From CAZWRV01 sp964636325 (lineage in GTDB: Bacteria; Verrucomicrobiota; Lentisphaeria; Victivallales; GWF2-50-93): a stretch of DNA of 63,187 nucleotides. The notes below the pieces were generated by a model. It made no database searches. It was given only the letters and a program-made list of their open reading frames with translations, and was not told the origin of the DNA. The translations under genes were made by a program, and so were the position numbers. Positions 1 through 8,610 of this stretch are shown piece by piece (position 1 is the first letter of the stretch; every line of letters starts with the position of its first letter). The stretch lies in the NCBI GenBank assembly GCA_964636325.1, contig CAZWRV010000032.1:1-63187 (forward strand), in the 5' to 3' direction.

Positions 1-13
1 TTTGTCGTCTTCC

Positions 14-61
14 GGAGGGTTGAGCCAAGCTCAACCGCGGCTCAGCACGGCTTCACCCTCC
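14..61. repeat. Palindromic intergenic repeat (GGTTGAGC-GCTCAACC type)
   Basis: GGTTGAGC (18-25) and GCTCAACC (29-36) form a perfect 8-bp stem with a 3-nt loop, and an outer pair GGAGGGT (14-20) / ACCCTCC (55-61) encloses it. Related copies ending in GCTCAACCGCG lie at 10885-10906 and 12841-12861, and a 15-nt exact reverse complement of bases 12-26 occurs at 63018-63032. All copies are intergenic. Function unknown. Confidence 0.55.
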
Positions 62-110
62 GCAGTTTCAGTTGGACAAAACTGCGATTTTCGCAGATGA
101 ATATTCCCCC

Positions 111-1163
111 CTATTTGTGCGGCAGGATCACGATCTTCATCGCTCCGGCCGAGGTGTCGGTCTGCAGTTTGAGCGCCTCGTTGAAGTCGTCCAGGGCGAA
201 GCGGTGCGTTATCATCGCCTCCGCGTCGATGTGGCCGCCCATTATCAGGTCGATGGAATCCGTGTAGTCCAGGGCGACCGAGCTGTTTGCCCCGTGTATG
301 TGCAGTTCGGGATAATGGATCAGGTTGAGGTCGATCGGTTCGAACGGATCGTTCTTGTTCATGCCCGCGAAGATGGAGAGGTGCCCCGACCACTTGAGCA
401 GTTTCATTCCGAGCGGGACGAGGGACTTGACGGAAGCCGAGACGATGACCGCGTCGACGCCGATGCCGCCGGTATGCTCCTTCACCCAGGCTTCAGGCGA
501 GACTTCGGACATGTTCACGAGGTTGTCGAAGCGGAAGCCGATCTTCCGGATCGTGTCGAGCCGTTCCTGCGAACGGTTCATTATGGTCACGGTCTTGACG
601 CCCTGCGCCTTCGCGACGAGACCGTTCATGACGCCGATCGTTCCGGCGCCGAAGACGACCACATGCTCCATCTCCTTGACAGGCATGCACCTGTAGCCGT
701 TCACGCAGCAGCTCAGAGGTTCCAGGAGGGATGCGACTTCTGCGGACATGGAGTCCGGGATCGGAATCAGGCAGCCCTGTTCGACGCCGCTCCTGGGCAT
801 GATCATGTATTCGGCGAAACCTCCGTTCCAGGCGTACCCGAGCGCCTTGAACCTGTTCTCGCAGAGGTTCTGGCGCTTCTTGATGCACATGCGGCAGCAG
901 CCGCAGCCTATGACGGTCTGGAGCGCGTAGCGGCCGCCAAGCCTTACGCCCTTCACGCCTTTGCCCAGCCCGACGACGGTTCCGGCGATCTCATGGCCGA
1001 TTATGGGGACGTCCGCCTTCTTCTCCCCCCTGAGCACTCGCTGGTCGGTGCCGCATAGGGCGCAGGCGTCGACCTTCAGCAGGACTTCGCCTTCCGCGGG
1101 GCGGGGGGTCGGGAAATCCTCTACGGCGGTTATGCCGGGGCCTTTGATTACTGCGGCTTTCAT
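111..1163 (-). CDS. Zinc-dependent alcohol/polyol dehydrogenase (MDR superfamily)
   Basis: 350-residue medium-chain dehydrogenase/reductase, of the size and organisation of sorbitol/threonine dehydrogenase-like enzymes that oxidise a secondary alcohol with NAD(P). Visible signatures: catalytic-zinc Cys37 in CALCGTD and the GHE motif at 56-58; four structural-zinc cysteines at 87, 90, 93 and 101; Rossmann motif GAGTIG at about 172-177. The start is the ATG at 1163, preceded on the minus strand by GGTGAG; the upstream in-frame extension is Arg-rich and not family-like. It follows the PHP-like gene by 4 bp, so the two are probably one operon. Substrate is not deducible; a sugar alcohol is likely given the SDR nearby. 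Confidence 0.9.
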   Translation of the reverse strand: MKAAVIKGPGITAVEDFPTPRPAEGEVLLKVDACALCGTDQRVLRGEKKADVPIIGHEIAGTVVGLGKGVKGVRLGGRYALQTVIGCGCCRMCIKKRQNLCENRFKALGYAWNGGFAEYMIMPRSGVEQGCLIPIPDSMSAEVASLLEPLSCCVNGYRCMPVKEMEHVVVFGAGTIGVMNGLVAKAQGVKTVTIMNRSQERLDTIRKIGFRFDNLVNMSEVSPEAWVKEHTGGIGVDAVIVSASVKSLVPLGMKLLKWSGHLSIFAGMNKNDPFEPIDLNLIHYPELHIHGANSSVALDYTDSIDLIMGGHIDAEAMITHRFALDDFNEALKLQTDTSAGAMKIVILPHK

Positions 1164-1167
1164 CGTC

Positions 1168-2511
1168 TCACCAATGGCCTGACTTCGCGCTGTCCGCGAC
1201 AAAGGAGAAAGCCTTTTCGGAATCCATGCCGTGGAGCCGGGCGGAAATCTCAAGCGTGACCGGCGGGAGCGCGCCAGCCGACGCGAAGAACGCGTTCTTC
1301 GCCGCCTTGTCCTTGCCGAACATGGCCTCGGCCTTCGTCCCGGAGTAGGGGAAGTCTGCGAATCTCGCAAGCAAAGTGTGTCCGACCACGATCTTGGCGC
1401 CCTTCAGGAAGACGTCTGCGAATTCCGCAAGAACCCCGCTTCCAGTGTCGTCCACGATCGGCTGGCCCTTCTTGTTCATCTCCGTTCCGACGATTATCGG
1501 GAGATGCCTGGCTTCCGCCGCCTTTACGATTTCCCTCAGCTTTGCAACCTTGAGATCCCGGGTCTTCTGATCCTTGATGTTCCAGTTGCGGTCGGGGATG
1601 ATGTTGAGCGCTTCCGCGCCCTCCGCCATGGTCGCGTCCAGGAATCTCTCCGCGTCGGACTCCCCCCCCGTGGTTCCATCTAGCCAGGCCTCCGTGGGAA
1701 TCGTGCCGGCCTCCTTCGCCCATCTGTAGAAGTCGCGGATCGGCGGGAATGCGTCAGAGGTGGGCTGGACGTATCCGATGCCGCCCTTTTTCACGAGGCA
1801 CGACCTCGCCTTTTCCTCGAAGGCGGGACGGTCGGCCATGAGCTTGGACGTGTCCTCGGGCTTCATCTTGAATATCTCCGCCCAGAATTTGGCGGTGGAT
1901 TCGGAACTGCCGTGGATCTGCTCGGACTTCGCGACATATGCGGTGACGATGTGGCGCTCGGTTGCGTTGCCGGACGGTGTGAGCGGGACGACATCCTTGA
2001 GGTAGTCCAGCGAGATCGCCGGCAGCTTTGAGTTGATCCTTGCGACCAGGGCTACATTCCTTTCGGCCGCGCGCCGCCTGAACTCGAAGAGCTTCTCCTC
2101 CTGCGGCGAACCTTTCTCCGGCGTTTTTCCGAATCCTGCGGCTATGACGTAGTCCACGCCGGGCTCCCCTGGCGAATCGATGTCGACCTCGGAGAAGGTC
2201 CGGAAGAAGCTCCTGGTCTCGACGCCGACGGAAGTCCTAAGGCCGAGCAACTGTCCGGCGTAGAAGAACTCTTCAAGCCCGTCTATCACGTCGAACTCGA
2301 TCACACCCGCCGCATAAAGCCCCTTCTTGCGGGCCTCCAATGCGATGCGCGCCGGAGACCACCCCTCGGAATTATATGAGAAGAAGGAGTGGAAGTGCAT
2401 GTTTGTGAGGATGCCCGCCGTCGCGGCGATGCCGCCCTTCGCAATCAGCTCCTCCAGAGCCGCCATCCTTTCCTTCATGTCGAAGGAGTTCAGCTTGATT
2501 TCCAAGTCCAT
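1168..2511 (-). CDS. PHP-domain-like protein
   Basis: 447 residues. An N-terminal NMHFHS motif (37-42), followed by FSYNSEGW, resembles motif I of PHP (polymerase and histidinol phosphatase) metal-dependent hydrolases, where the usual form is DxHxHSxxSDG; the leading Asp is replaced by Asn here. Further possible metal ligands are GVE near 120 and VGH near 375. PHP proteins are typically phosphoesterases, but this one is longer than histidinol phosphatases and no specific function is recognised. The ATG at 2511 has AGGAA six bases upstream. First gene of a probable two-gene operon with the alcohol dehydrogenase downstream. Confidence 0.75.
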   Translation of the reverse strand: MDLEIKLNSFDMKERMAALEELIAKGGIAATAGILTNMHFHSFFSYNSEGWSPARIALEARKKGLYAAGVIEFDVIDGLEEFFYAGQLLGLRTSVGVETRSFFRTFSEVDIDSPGEPGVDYVIAAGFGKTPEKGSPQEEKLFEFRRRAAERNVALVARINSKLPAISLDYLKDVVPLTPSGNATERHIVTAYVAKSEQIHGSSESTAKFWAEIFKMKPEDTSKLMADRPAFEEKARSCLVKKGGIGYVQPTSDAFPPIRDFYRWAKEAGTIPTEAWLDGTTGGESDAERFLDATMAEGAEALNIIPDRNWNIKDQKTRDLKVAKLREIVKAAEARHLPIIVGTEMNKKGQPIVDDTGSGVLAEFADVFLKGAKIVVGHTLLARFADFPYSGTKAEAMFGKDKAAKNAFFASAGALPPVTLEISARLHGMDSEKAFSFVADSAKSGHW

Positions 2512-2659
2512 GTCAATTCCTATTCAAATATTTTGTGTGTCAATTGCGCAAGTCTGCAGCAATCGGGCTCAGGTTCCAGTGTTCAGGTGCCAGGAGTAAG
2601 TGCGGAATGCGGCGAACAATCGCCGCATGCAGTAACATTTATGCCTTTTCATTAAGTCA

Positions 2660-2694
2660 AGTATCCGGTATCTGCTATCCAGTATCCGGTATCT
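2660..2694. repeat. Short direct repeat, AGTATCCGGTATCT twice
   Basis: The 14-mer AGTATCCGGTATCT occurs at 2660-2673 and 2681-2694, a 21-bp period, with CTATCC between. It lies in the gap between the SDR and PHP genes and belongs to the class of phrase-like quasi-repeats seen elsewhere in the window. Confidence 0.7.
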
Positions 2695-2770
2695 TGCGTC
2701 CGACATCTTCCGATACCTATGGAAACCTGCCGAAACCTTTCGGGCAATATCCGGAATCGAATCGCGACAA

Positions 2771-2803
2771 ACCATTCACCAATAACGAATAACCAATAAC
2801 GAA
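2771..2803. repeat. Quasi-tandem repeat of the AATAACGAATAACC type
   Basis: The stretch is built from the words CCAATAAC, GAATAACC, CAATAACGAA, with an 8-9 bp periodicity. It abuts the stop codon of the SDR gene. No coding potential. Confidence 0.6.
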
Positions 2804-2804
2804 G

Positions 2805-3620
2805 TCACGTCCGCGTCTTGCCGCCAGACACGTTGACGGTCGTTCCGTGTATGTAGGACGCCCTGTCGGAGGCGAGGAAGCAGACCACGTCGGCGACCTC
2901 GGAGAGTTTTCCGACACGGCCGATCGGGATCGACTGCTTCTCGTATTTGGAACGCAGCTCGTCGACGGTGATTCCACGGGTGTATGCGAGGGCGCGCTCG
3001 TATTCCGGCGACCTGAGCGCCGTCGCCTCGAGGATTCCTGGCGCGACTCCGACAATCCTTATGCCGTGCCTGCCGAGCTCCTTCGCCCAGGAGCGCGTCA
3101 TGTTGTAGGCGGACGCCTTCGTGGACGCATAGACGCTCTGCCCCTCGGAGCCTTCCATCCCCGATTCTGACGCGAGATTGATTATGACGCCCTTCTTGTT
3201 CTTCAACATGGCCCTGGCGGCGGCCTGCGCGCAGAGGAAGTAGCCCAGATGGTTTATCCTCAGGGTCTTCATTATCGAATCCTCCGTGACCTCCTCCTTG
3301 CCGGCGGGATCCACCAGCAGGCGCGGGATGTTGATGCCCGCGTTGTTGACCAGCACGTCCAGACGGCCGAACTTCGAAACGGTTTCCGACACAAGCCTTT
3401 CCACGTCCGCCTTCGAAGTCACGTCGGTCTTAACGAAGGTGCAGTCGGCGCCATGCTCCTTTCTGAGCTTTTCGAGCAGCTCGCTGCCAGCCTTTTCCTG
3501 TATGTCGGCGATCGCAATCTTCATGCCGACCGAAGCGAACGCCTCGCATACGGCCCTGCCTACGCCCAGCGCCCCGCCGGTCACGATCCCGACCTTCCCT
3601 TCAAGCCCAAGCCAGCTCAC
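2805..3620 (-). CDS. Short-chain dehydrogenase/reductase, sorbitol-6-phosphate dehydrogenase-like
   Basis: 271-residue classical SDR. Seen in the sequence: cofactor loop TGGALGVG (14-21), NNAG (92-95), active-site Asn123, Ser151 or Ser153, and Tyr164-x3-Lys168. An insertion after NNAG (PRLLVDPAGKEE) and the PGILEAT segment resemble SorD/SrlD-type sugar-phosphate dehydrogenases; that assignment is from remembered family appearance and is tentative. Starts with GTG at 3620, with AGAGGTG upstream. Cytoplasmic, presumably interconverting a keto-sugar and a polyol; the neighbouring MDR gene fits polyol metabolism. Confidence 0.85.
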   Translation of the reverse strand: MSWLGLEGKVGIVTGGALGVGRAVCEAFASVGMKIAIADIQEKAGSELLEKLRKEHGADCTFVKTDVTSKADVERLVSETVSKFGRLDVLVNNAGINIPRLLVDPAGKEEVTEDSIMKTLRINHLGYFLCAQAAARAMLKNKKGVIINLASESGMEGSEGQSVYASTKASAYNMTRSWAKELGRHGIRIVGVAPGILEATALRSPEYERALAYTRGITVDELRSKYEKQSIPIGRVGKLSEVADVVCFLASDRASYIHGTTVNVSGGKTRT

Positions 3621-3639
3621 AACGACACCTCTCTTCCTC

Positions 3640-4557
3640 TCATAATTTCTTCGATCCTTTCTTGGCGTCCTTCATCGCCTTGTAGATTTCGCTGTCCTTC
3701 TCGACCATCTTCATCGGGGTTTCCCCGGACTTGCTCTTCGCAGAAGTGATCGCCCCGTTTTCCATCAGGAACTTCACAATGTCGAGCTTCAGCGCGTCGT
3801 CGATGCCCTTGTTGGCCAGAAGCGAAATAAGCGGGGTCGCTTTGTTCTTGTCCACGTCGTTCACGCCGAGCTTGTGCTTTGTCACAAGGTATTTGGTCAT
3901 CTCGAGGCCGCCCATGCCATAGTAGGCCTGCGCGGCGGCCGCCTTCGGATCCTTGGCAGGCTTGGCGTCCTTGGCGGGCTGCATGGGCCTGAGCTGCTTG
4001 AAGGCCGCAGTAAGCATGGGAGTCTCGTTTTCGTCCTTGAGCTTGGCCTTGGGATCTACGCCCTTTGCCACCAGCAGGTCTATGACCTTTATACCGTTGG
4101 CGACCTGTTCCTCTTTCAAGTTGCTGTTTTCCTGGATGATCAGGTTTTGTATCAGGTTCATGCCGCCGGAAATCTTCTTGAAGTCATATTTCGCCGCGGA
4201 GAAGGCCTCAAGGATGTCCTTGATGTCCTCCTCCTTGGCGTTGAGCGCCGCCGTGTCGAAATAGAAGAAAAGCGCGGCCTTGCCGAACTCGTCCGTGACG
4301 TTCGGGTCCGCCTTGCAAGCAAGGAGCGCCTTGGCCGACTTGTAGAGCCTGTTCTTCATGCAGTAGATGAGCGGTATGTCGTGGAACTCTATTTTCTTGT
4401 CGATGATACCCGCGTTGGCCGTGTAGAACTCCTCGACCTTCTTGGGGTCGTTGGACTTCAGGACGGCCACCATCTCCTGCGGCGTCGCGCACTCGGCAAG
4501 CGATCCGGCCATTAAAAGCACGGCCGGCACCAGACTCTTGAAAAGTCTCAGTTTCAT
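3640..4557 (-). CDS. Exported ankyrin-repeat-like protein
   Basis: 305 residues. The start at ATG 4557 is fixed by AAAGGAGCGGG just upstream and yields a signal peptide (KLRLFKSLVPAVLLMAGSLAECA). The Cys after LAE could be a poor lipobox, so lipoprotein status is uncertain. The mature part contains degenerate ankyrin-like units, for example ADPNVTDEFGKAAL near 90, GVDPKAKLKDENETPM near 190 and VNDVDKNKATPLISLL near 240, consistent with a helical solenoid for protein binding. A Lys/Ala/Pro-rich linker sits near 205-220. Target unknown; 19 bp from the SDR gene but functionally unlinked as far as can be seen. Confidence 0.75.
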   Translation of the reverse strand: MKLRLFKSLVPAVLLMAGSLAECATPQEMVAVLKSNDPKKVEEFYTANAGIIDKKIEFHDIPLIYCMKNRLYKSAKALLACKADPNVTDEFGKAALFFYFDTAALNAKEEDIKDILEAFSAAKYDFKKISGGMNLIQNLIIQENSNLKEEQVANGIKVIDLLVAKGVDPKAKLKDENETPMLTAAFKQLRPMQPAKDAKPAKDPKAAAAQAYYGMGGLEMTKYLVTKHKLGVNDVDKNKATPLISLLANKGIDDALKLDIVKFLMENGAITSAKSKSGETPMKMVEKDSEIYKAMKDAKKGSKKL

Positions 4558-4840
4558 TATCCCGCTCCTTTCATTTCTTTGATGGATTGACTTTGGCCGG
4601 TAAGATACCATCGTTGCTGCATTTTCCAAGGGCTGGGCGGCATAAGCCAGCAGTAAAGAAGAGGAACGGAAAAATACGGCCCAAAGATGCTCGTCCGCCT
4701 TAGCGGATTGCGGTCTTTCGGTTTTGTTCCGCACCCTTCGAGAGCCTTCGACACCTCGGTATCGGCGGCCTCTCGGAATGCGAAGCAAATTCCAAAATCT
4801 CCGCAATCAAAATGTTCAATTTTCAGCGGAAAAGCGTAGT

Positions 4841-6067
4841 TCACCGAATATTTATGCGCCTCAGTTCCGCGAGCGTTTCGAAGCGGGCGGTCCTCGGGAA
4901 CATGTCGAAAAGCATGATTTCGGCCGGACGGTAGCCGGATTTAATCAGGGTTTTGACGTCCCTGGCCATGGTGTCCGGGGCGCATGAGACATACAGAAGT
5001 GAAGCGGCTCCCGAATCCGCGACTGCGGAAAGAGCTTCGTCTCTGAGCCCTGCGCGCGGCGGATCGACGATGAGCATCGTCCCGGCCGGATCCGCGCCGC
5101 GCATGAGCTGCGGTAGCAGCCTGCCGGCGTCGCCGGCGACAAAACGCATGTCCTTGAAGCCCATCCGCTTGGCATTGGCCGCTGCAGCCTTGATTGAGCC
5201 AGCGTCCGAGTCCGCACCTGCCGTCCGGGTGACGCCGGCCGCCGCAGCGGCGAAGCTGAACAGTCCGCATCCGCAATACAGATCACAGACGAATGACGGC
5301 TTCGTCTTGCGGATGATATCCATGATTTTATGAAGCATGAGATCCGCGACGTGTATGTTGATCTGGAAAAAGCTTGCGATGGGAACGAGCAGTTCGCCCG
5401 CCGCAGTTTTTTCCCTGAGCATACGGTTCCGCGGCGGCGGGCCATGCCCGAACCAGAAATATGACTTTCCGCGCGAAGACCTCCTCAGAGACAGCTCCAT
5501 TCCCGGAAAGGCACCACGCATGAAGATGGTGTTTTGTTGAAGGAAAGCCAGCTTTTCATTTATTTCGTCATGTGCCAGCTGGCATCGGTCGACTTTAAGC
5601 AGGGTCCGGTTGTCCTCTGCGAAATACCCCATGGTTTTGCCGTCCGAGTGAAGGACAATCTTGTTCCTATATCCAAGGGGGAGAGGGGAGGGGACCGGCG
5701 CCTGCAGCAGCTCCTCGGGATTGATGCCGCATGTTCTGGATAGAAAATCCCGGAGCTGCGCCTGCTTGAAGGAGATTTCCTCCTCATAGGCAGAGCACTG
5801 ATATGCGCAGCCCGGACAGTAATGTCCCGGCGCAAAACGGCTTCCGGCGGGCTGTAGGGAGAGGGGACAACCGCTTGGGATCCTCTTCTGCGAAGTCCGC
5901 GGAATCTCCACCGGCCTGGCCGTCCCGAAGTTCTTCTTCCTGGAAGTTTCCTCCGCAAGGACAAGCTCTCCAGGGAGGACGCCGGGGACGAAGTAGACGA
6001 ATCCGTCCTTCTTCGCCACTCCGCTTCCGCCGTAGGCGACGCTCTGTATTTCAAGTTCTAAAAGCAT
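4841..6067 (-). CDS. 23S rRNA (uracil-5-)-methyltransferase, RlmD/TrmA family
   Basis: 408 residues. The N-terminus (ELEIQSVAYGGSGVAK) is a TRAM RNA-binding domain. Cysteines in SGCPLSL and HYCPGCAYQC match the iron-sulfur cluster found in RlmD/RlmCD-type enzymes. The C-terminal SAM-methyltransferase domain has DLYCGCGLFSF, VDPPRAG and the catalytic-Cys motif SCAPDTMARD (SCNPxTLARD in the family). It should transfer a methyl group to C5 of a specific uridine in RNA; rRNA is the common target but which position is unknown. ATG 6067 is preferred over the TTG three codons upstream. It overlaps nothing on the plus strand once the kinase start is set to 6210. Confidence 0.92.
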   Translation of the reverse strand: MLLELEIQSVAYGGSGVAKKDGFVYFVPGVLPGELVLAEETSRKKNFGTARPVEIPRTSQKRIPSGCPLSLQPAGSRFAPGHYCPGCAYQCSAYEEEISFKQAQLRDFLSRTCGINPEELLQAPVPSPLPLGYRNKIVLHSDGKTMGYFAEDNRTLLKVDRCQLAHDEINEKLAFLQQNTIFMRGAFPGMELSLRRSSRGKSYFWFGHGPPPRNRMLREKTAAGELLVPIASFFQINIHVADLMLHKIMDIIRKTKPSFVCDLYCGCGLFSFAAAAAGVTRTAGADSDAGSIKAAAANAKRMGFKDMRFVAGDAGRLLPQLMRGADPAGTMLIVDPPRAGLRDEALSAVADSGAASLLYVSCAPDTMARDVKTLIKSGYRPAEIMLFDMFPRTARFETLAELRRINIR

Positions 6068-6209
6068 GGCCGACAATATTGCATGTTCATGGCCAATTCA
6101 AACATGCCGGAGAATATTTCGTCCGGCCGGCTTTCGACCCCTTGCTCACTTGAAAAAGACGTCTCTGCTGATTATTTATGGCCTCTTATCAATGCAACGG
6201 AGTGTGAAA

Positions 6210-7613
6210 ATGCATGACAACCTAGATGTTAAGATAGGGCGTCGGCCCGTGCTGGATCCGGAGTTCGTTCCGGCTGTACTATGGAACAGGAGCTATCTCG
6301 AACTTGTCCGCAAGTCGGGGAAGGCGCAGAAACTGAAGATCGCGGTCGAGAGGAACGACGGCACGATTTCGGTGCATGCCACCGAGATCCTTCCGCATGC
6401 GGGCGGCAATGTCGCCTTGAACAGAAGATATGTGGAGAGGCTGATCAAGTTCCTGCTGTGGATGAAGGGCGGCTGGAAGATAACGCTCTGCGGCGGCGAT
6501 CCTGCGCTGGCCGCTGAAATGTCGTGCATCTACCGTCCCGGCGGCGAACGGGAGTTCGACTACAACACCATCGGAGTCAAGATTTACGGCAGAGGTCTGG
6601 AGATTTCGCATGTGCCTTATGAAAAGGCTCCCGCTGAAAAGGAGATCAACCTGAAGCTCGGCGGTAACTGGGACGGCTGCCGGATCGGGTTCGATCTGGG
6701 CGGCTCCGACCGCAAGTGTGCGGCCGTGATAGACGGCGAGGTCGTCTTCGCGGAGGAGGTCCGCTGGGACCCTTATTTCCAGAAGGATCCGAAGTGGCAC
6801 AAGGAGGGGATAAACGACTCGCTCAAGCGCGCCGCGGCCAAGATGCCGCGCGTCGACGCCATCGGCGGCAGCGCCGCCGGCGTCTACGTGGACAACCAGG
6901 TCCGCGCCGCGTCGCTCTTCAGGGGTGTCTCCGAGGCGGACTTCAAGAGTCATGTCCAGAGGATGTTCCTGGATATTCAGAAGGAATGGAACAATGTTCC
7001 TTTCGCGGTGGTGAACGACGGCGAAGTCACGGCGCTTGCCGGCTCCATGTCAATGAAGGCCAGCGCGCTCCTTGGAATTTCGATGGGGACCAGCCTCGCG
7101 GCCGGCTACGTCACCTCGAAGGGCGCGATAACCAACTGGCTGAACGAGTTGGCCTTCGCGCCGATCGACTACAGGCCGGACGCCCCGGCCGACGAATGGT
7201 CCGGCGACAAGGGCTGCGGAGTCCAGTATTTCTCGCAGCAGGGAGCTGCGAGGCTCGCAAAGGCGGCGGGGATCGAATTCCCGGAAAGCATGCCGCTGGC
7301 AGAAAGGCTCGTCGAAGTCCAGACGCTCATGGCCGCAGGCGATCCGAAGGCCGAGAATATCTACAGGACAATCGGCGCATGCTTCGGTTATGCCGTCGCT
7401 CACTACGCCGACTTCTACGAGCTGGAGAATCTGCTTATCCTCGGGCGGGTCACCACCGGAACCGGCGGAGAGATCATTCTTGCGGAAGCGGCCGATTTGC
7501 TCAAGTCCGAATTCCCTGAGCTCCATAAGAAGATCAAGCTGAGCACTCCCGACGAGAAGGCGAAGCGCCTCGGCCAGGCTGTCGCCGCCGCAAGCCTGCC
7601 GAAAATAAAATAG
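6210..7613 (+). CDS. ROK/ASKHA-type sugar kinase with N-terminal extension
   Basis: 467 residues from ATG 6210, which has ACGGAG seven bases upstream. The C-terminal two thirds show the actin-like ATPase fold: phosphate-1 loop IGFDLGGSDRKCA near 155-167, a second phosphate motif LGISMGTSLAAGY near 290 and an adenosine motif LGRVTTGTGGE near 410. The first ~145 residues are an extra domain without recognisable similarity. It probably phosphorylates a hexose or hexosamine. Sixteen bases separate it from the PIG-L deacetylase gene, and a sugar nucleotidyltransferase and anomeric kinase follow, so hexosamine metabolism is the likely context. Confidence 0.75.
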   Translation: MHDNLDVKIGRRPVLDPEFVPAVLWNRSYLELVRKSGKAQKLKIAVERNDGTISVHATEILPHAGGNVALNRRYVERLIKFLLWMKGGWKITLCGGDPALAAEMSCIYRPGGEREFDYNTIGVKIYGRGLEISHVPYEKAPAEKEINLKLGGNWDGCRIGFDLGGSDRKCAAVIDGEVVFAEEVRWDPYFQKDPKWHKEGINDSLKRAAAKMPRVDAIGGSAAGVYVDNQVRAASLFRGVSEADFKSHVQRMFLDIQKEWNNVPFAVVNDGEVTALAGSMSMKASALLGISMGTSLAAGYVTSKGAITNWLNELAFAPIDYRPDAPADEWSGDKGCGVQYFSQQGAARLAKAAGIEFPESMPLAERLVEVQTLMAAGDPKAENIYRTIGACFGYAVAHYADFYELENLLILGRVTTGTGGEIILAEAADLLKSEFPELHKKIKLSTPDEKAKRLGQAVAAASLPKIK

Positions 7614-7628
7614 ACAGGAATTTAAAAC

Positions 7629-8477
7629 ATGAAATTCTCGAATCCTAGAGCAGATGTTCTTGTGCCTGATGGTGTTGCGCCGGAGGAGGCGCTCGCCAGG
7701 ACGACGCATCTCTGCATCGCCACCCACCAGGACGACACCGAGATATTCGCATACCACGGCATTGCCGCCTGCTTCGGACGGAAGGACAGGTGGTTCTCGA
7801 ACGTCACCGTCACCAACGGGGGGGGAAGCGCCCGTTCAGGAATCTACAAGGACTACACCGACGAGCAGATGCAGGACATAAGGCGCGCCGAGCAGAGGAA
7901 GGCGGCGGTGCTCGGCGAATATTCAATCCAGATCCAGCTCGCTCATCCAAGCTCGGTCGTCAAGGACAAGACCCGCAGGGAGGTCGTTGACGACCTCGTA
8001 AAAATACTTAAGGCCGCGAAGCCGAAGACAGTATATCTGCACAATCCTGCGGACAAGCACGACACCCATGTCGCAGTCCTGATCCGTTCGATAGAGGCGC
8101 TGCGATCCCTGCCTGACGCCGATTTGCCGGAGAATATCTACGGCTGCGAAGTCTGGCGCGACCTCGACTGGCTTATGGATTCGGACAAGCTGCCGCTGCC
8201 GGTCTCGGACTATCCGAACCTCTCCGCCGCGCTTCTCGGAGTCTTCGACTCGCAGATCAGCGGCGGAAAGAGATACGACCTCGCGATCGCCGGTAGAAGG
8301 GTGGCGAATGCGACTTTCCTAGCTTCGCACGAGACCGACAAGGAGACCGCCCTCACGTTCACGCTCGACTTGACCGCGTTCGTGAAGGACAGGAAGGCCT
8401 CCCTCGCGGACTTCGTCCTCTCCAAGATCGACACGTTCAGGGACGACGTGAAGGCAAGGATCGCAAAGCTTTCGTAA
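7629..8477 (+). CDS. PIG-L/LmbE-family deacetylase
   Basis: 282 residues. The metal-binding signature is ATHQDDTEI near 31-39 (the family pattern is AHPDDE), and the second histidine cluster is HNPADKHDTHVAV near 140. These zinc enzymes remove N-acetyl groups from GlcNAc-type sugars or conjugates. SD-like AGGAA lies upstream of the ATG. Part of an apparent operon with the upstream kinase. No signal peptide, so a cytoplasmic substrate such as an N-acetylhexosamine derivative is expected; the exact one is unknown. Confidence 0.85.
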   Translation: MKFSNPRADVLVPDGVAPEEALARTTHLCIATHQDDTEIFAYHGIAACFGRKDRWFSNVTVTNGGGSARSGIYKDYTDEQMQDIRRAEQRKAAVLGEYSIQIQLAHPSSVVKDKTRREVVDDLVKILKAAKPKTVYLHNPADKHDTHVAVLIRSIEALRSLPDADLPENIYGCEVWRDLDWLMDSDKLPLPVSDYPNLSAALLGVFDSQISGGKRYDLAIAGRRVANATFLASHETDKETALTFTLDLTAFVKDRKASLADFVLSKIDTFRDDVKARIAKLS

Positions 8478-8512
8478 TTAATCTGGCTTGTAACAATATG
8501 AAATACAATATC

Positions 8513-8590
8513 TCACACGAAGTCACAGAGGCACAAGGAAAACAAGTTGTTCGCATTCTTTGTCCTTCGTGTCTTCGCGCCTTTGTGTGA
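8513..8590. repeat. Imperfect inverted repeat of CACGAAG-CACAAAG phrases
   Basis: The left arm TCACACGAAGTCACAGAGGC and the right arm (reverse complement TCACACAAAGGCGCGAAGACACGAAGGACAAAG) form a long imperfect hairpin. It fills the gap between the PIG-L and nucleotidyltransferase genes and ends 20 bp before the latter. Sequences of this phrase type are known as dispersed intergenic repeats in many environmental bacteria. Confidence 0.65.
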
Positions 8591-8610
8591 GGATAAATAT
8601 TAGGCATTAC

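Noticed and set aside
72..1058. 328-codon open frame antisense to the alcohol dehydrogenase
   Set aside because: Overlaps a gene with clear zinc and NAD motifs; composition is His/Asp/Arg-rich as expected for antisense.
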